This document shows, piece after piece, positions 61,201-64,000 of a stretch of DNA of 64,000 bases. The stretch comes from Elmis aenea (lineage: Eukaryota; Arthropoda; Insecta; Coleoptera; Elmidae). Positions within the stretch are counted from its first letter, which is position 1. Each line of letters starts with the position of its first letter. The stretch is taken from positions 61,511,415 to 61,575,414 of the forward strand of contig OX393578.1 in NCBI GenBank assembly GCA_947652605.1, written 5' to 3'. A program made the position numbers and the translations under genes. Under the pieces are notes generated by a model that was not told the origin of the DNA, made no database searches, and saw nothing but the letters and a program-made list of their open reading frames with translations.

Positions 61201-62306
61201 TACATCAAAACGTAATTAGGAAAATTTGTTGATCCTCTGTGTTGATATAAGTATTATAAGTGGTAATTAAATTCTGGTTTTACTGAAAATTTATATTAAA
61301 AATGTCAACAAATTAATAACGATAATATACTATATAATAGCTTTAGCAAAGCTATAGAATACTAGTAAGCAAAAAAAAATTATTTCAGACGTTCTCTACA
61401 AACAAAAAACACGTCAGTTTCCAAAGAGTTAAAACAATTTTTGATTTATTATTATTTACCTGTCCCGGAAAACCATTTGAGCTTAATTTATAACGAAGTG
61501 TGTGAAAAGTGTCTAATTATTATTTGTAACCTGTTGGTAACGAAACTAATTTCCTTTTTGAAGTACATCAAAGCCCTCAGGAACTATTTGTAAAGCACTT
61601 CCAAGTATATAAAACGACATAATAGAATTATTCTCGCGCCTCCACCAGAATGTATGTAAGCAATAATTAATTGGAGTTGGGACTACTTAATCATAACGAA
61701 ATAGCGACAATTTAAAATTTTACCTCGTAATAAAAACACACTTATGTACTTAAGTATAACATTAATTTAGGGTTAATTAGTATAGATAAGATTTAAACAA
61801 ATTGGAAAAGTTGTCAAATAAGTACAGTTTATTATGTTTGTGATTACTTATCAACACACTTATATTTGTTGTAATTGGTTTGTTAATACAGCAGGCAGTA
61901 GCCACATTATGCTGACTAAATATTTTTTTCAAAATATTTTTCGATGTTTATATTCCGTTCCAATGCGATTTTATGTCCATCACATAATATATCAGAACAA
62001 TAGTACTTTAATATTATTCTAGTGACATTGCAGAAGTATGTTGTTAAATGTAAGTGACTTGATTCCCTCAATACCAAAATATTGATGGTCAGCTAGCATC
62101 TCTTTTATTGGATGACCAATAAACGGTAATGCTTTAGTTTTTCTTCATTAAATCACTTCTAAATCTCTAGATTCTATAAAAATGTCAGGTCGCCTAATTT
62201 CGATGTATTCACAGCCTAAACGAAATTGTGTTTTAAAATGATATTTTGCTTAAAATATCAATAATTGTCTCTAGATAATACACTACTAACGTTCATTTTT
62301 TTACAG

Positions 62307-62484
62307 CATGGCACCGTAGCAACTTCCAGTGAAACTAGTGTCGGTACACAGCCCGGAGGTAGTGTTACTTCGAGAACGGCTTCAGAGACGCCCCAACCTC
62401 CGTCTAGTGGACACCACACGGGTGCAAAATTTAGGCACGGACTCCTACAACTAATGATTCACACCATCGATCCGTTACATGATG
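62307..62484 (+). CDS. NCKX gene, cytosolic-loop exon
   Basis: The acceptor TTTTTTTACAG ends at 62306 and the exon opens in phase 0, as required after the exon at 11945. It encodes a Ser/Thr/Pro-rich cytosolic linker, TVATSSETSVGTQPGGSVTS, then RHGLLQLMIHTIDPLHD. The latter is the conserved element just before the second part of the large loop in insect NCKX proteins. The predicted donor is GTCAGT at 62485 (exon ends in phase 1, after DPLHD plus one base of a Gly codon). A later GTATCT at 62495 is possible but weaker. The rest of the loop and the alpha-2 repeat must lie beyond the window. Confidence 0.82.
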
Positions 62485-64000
62485 GTCAGTATGAAGGTAT
62501 CTTTATTTAAATCCACAATTTCAATGTGTAGAGGTCAGAAGTAGATTTGAAAGAGCTCAGTAGACCCATGCTGCATCGGCGCGTTTTGTTTTAGAAGGCC
62601 AAAAAAAGTGAATGCTGCATAACGTTTGTTTGTTTCAAAAATAGCATTGCTTACTAAATTTGGCCTTTAGCAGCAGTGGCAAAAGTTTTAGGTGATAAAA
62701 ACGGAGCTGTTTGTGTGTTAATTTAGCTGTAGCTTACTCGTTAGTTATCAGTTTTCAAAATATACGCAGTAGTAGATCAGGCTGTAACGCTTGACCGGAT
62801 CCCTCCTGAAAGGAGAAAACGAGGCAGACCCAAGAAGACGTGTAACGAGGACATTCAGAGTCTCTGAATCAGAGAGCTATGAGCGAAAGAAATCTGCAAG
62901 AGCACCAGTGGCAGGATAGGAAGGGAGGAGGACAGCGCCGACAGACGCTATAGAACCGATTTATATTTTATAATAACAAAAATTGTTTTATTGGCAGCAA
63001 GGTCCTTGCCGACTATTCAAAATTTTTGAAACTTTGAGAAAAGAAACTCAATGAGCGTTTTCATAAAATAGATTCGTTTAACTATAACGCAAAAATGTTA
63101 CACTTGTATTCGACTTCAAAAACATCTCAAGAAATACTATTTCCTCAAACCAGCGTCATTTTTAAATTCTATTTCTATACAAAAGAAATTTAAATCCCAC
63201 ACAATTTGTACAAAAACAGGAAATAATTGTCACTAACACCTGCAAGAACAAATGTAGTGTGTCAGACAGTTATCGTACAAAGAGAAGATGAAATAGAATC
63301 TAAATGACATTTAATATACTACCAGATGCCGCGAATTTTATTGATCAGAGAGTGGTAGTTACTCAGTTATCGTTTAGGGATTTCATACTGTCATCAACAC
63401 TTGAAACGATGAATAGTATAGCTGGGAGATTTTAAATTTAAAACCACCAAACTTTATGGAATGCTGTCGTATTCTTTAGCCCTTAAAATAGGTCAGATCT
63501 CAAAGGCAAAGCTGGAATAGAAATATTCAAATAGTTTTAAACAAATTAATGTAGTAAACCGCGGCACATTTGTTTCCGACATTTTCAGAGCCATTAAATT
63601 ACCCGACAATCCTAAATGGCGTTTGTAAATGCGCGCCGATAAGCATCTGCAGAATTTTCTGTATCAGTTACGTTGACTAGTTACGTAACGGGCGCAATTT
63701 AATACACCGTTCCTTGCTTATATTGTATTTGTGGCTTGTACGATACATGAAATTAAAGGAAAGTCGTAAAACTGAAGCAATAAAGTTCTTTAGGGGCCGC
63801 TAGCGTGCAGATATATTCGGGTGACTTGTACACCAACTCGAGATGCCGTGCCTTAACTTATGAAAGGGCTAAGGTTATAGCTAACGCTAAATAAGTCTGG
63901 CAGTGGGCCAAAAGAGGACAGACTTATGGAATAATTAACTTTTATGGTATTTTAATGCGAGCCACCATTTTACAGATTATAATTTGACACGAAAATTATT
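62485..64000 (+). other. Next NCKX intron (partial)
   Basis: No further coding exon is seen up to the window end. It contains the retrotransposon tail at 62790-62950; the remainder is AT-rich without recognisable features. Confidence 0.6.
62790..62950 (+). pseudogene. Non-LTR retrotransposon C-terminal tail relic
   Basis: The frame reads DRIPPERRKRGRPKKTCNED, then IQSL and a stop, then further Arg- and Glu-rich residues ending RYRTDL. The R-K-R-G-R-P-K-K-T motif is the hallmark of LINE-type protein tails in insects. It has stops and no reverse-transcriptase domain, and is less AT-rich than its neighbours. Confidence 0.6.

Larger units (their letters stand above)
24276..62306 (+). other. Intron of NCKX gene, second segment (38 kb)
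   Basis: Runs from GTGAGT (24276) to TTTTTTTACAG (ending 62306). Repeats and transposon relics inside are listed separately. The remaining stretches (24.73-28.2, 28.3-30.97, 31.9-36.15, 36.9-38.15, 38.7-39.5, 40.6-44.0, 44.2-46.1, 47.0-53.4, 53.66-57.66 and 58.2-62.3 kb) are AT-rich with only short stop-bounded frames of no recognisable domain. Confidence 0.7.

Noticed and set aside
62495..62500. GTATCT as the donor of the NCKX loop exon
   Set aside because: The family sequence continues DPLHDG and the GTCAGT at 62485 fits that boundary better.
1..64000. tRNA or rRNA genes
   Set aside because: No cloverleaf with a proper T-loop (GGTTCRA) and acceptor stem was found on either strand by eye.

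Overview
The window is an AT-rich, intron-rich animal nuclear segment. Protein content points to an insect: juvenile-hormone-acid-methyltransferase-like (JHAMT-like) genes, an insect-style Na+/Ca2+,K+ exchanger and many mariner-type and non-LTR relics. Short euchromatic satellite arrays with ~170 and ~320 bp periods fit a beetle, perhaps a tenebrionid; that last step is inference. No bacterial operons, CRISPR array, rRNA or convincing tRNA was seen.

Layout. (1) 0-8.4 kb: a tandem JHAMT-like cluster on the + strand. A first complete three-exon gene (210-1399) is followed by a degenerate satellite array (1.7-2.3 kb), an internally deleted paralog (3443-3742), an orphan exon-2 relic (about 4036-4140) and a second complete three-exon gene (4983-6389). 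The last two B-type copies share promoter, 5' and 3' flanks, so they arose by segmental duplication. A 1.7 kb mariner-like transposon (6456-8162) then inserted into one 3' flank; the sister copy keeps the empty site. (2) 9021-10024: a three-exon Bcl-2-family gene (279 aa), recognised by BH1, BH2 and a C-terminal anchor, with an altered BH1. (3) 11.1 kb to the window end: the 5' part of an SLC24/NCKX-type exchanger gene. Its GC-rich first coding exon is 11232-11945, a candidate 24-nt in-frame microexon lies at 24252-24275 and a further coding exon at 62307-62484. The other exons lie beyond 64000.

The ~50 kb of intron holds no other convincing host gene. It contains transposon relics (mariner 16.8-17.36 kb, non-LTR reverse transcriptase 36.2-36.9 kb, possible non-LTR tail 44.0 kb, mariner-like transposase 46.6-46.9 kb), foldback elements and MITEs, a ~320 bp tandem repeat (31.0-31.9 kb) and three arrays of ~170 bp repeats.

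Most notable: the four ~170 bp arrays (1.7, 13.3, 39.5 and 57.7 kb) look like one satellite family at very different ages and in both orientations. The 13.3 kb array is almost perfectly homogeneous and the other three are strongly decayed. Also worth a look are the microexon with nearby GC-rich hairpins, the microhomology-bounded deletion in the JHAMT-like pseudogene, the empty transposon site, and the missing BH1 glycine in the Bcl-2 protein. All homology calls were made by eye without database searches.
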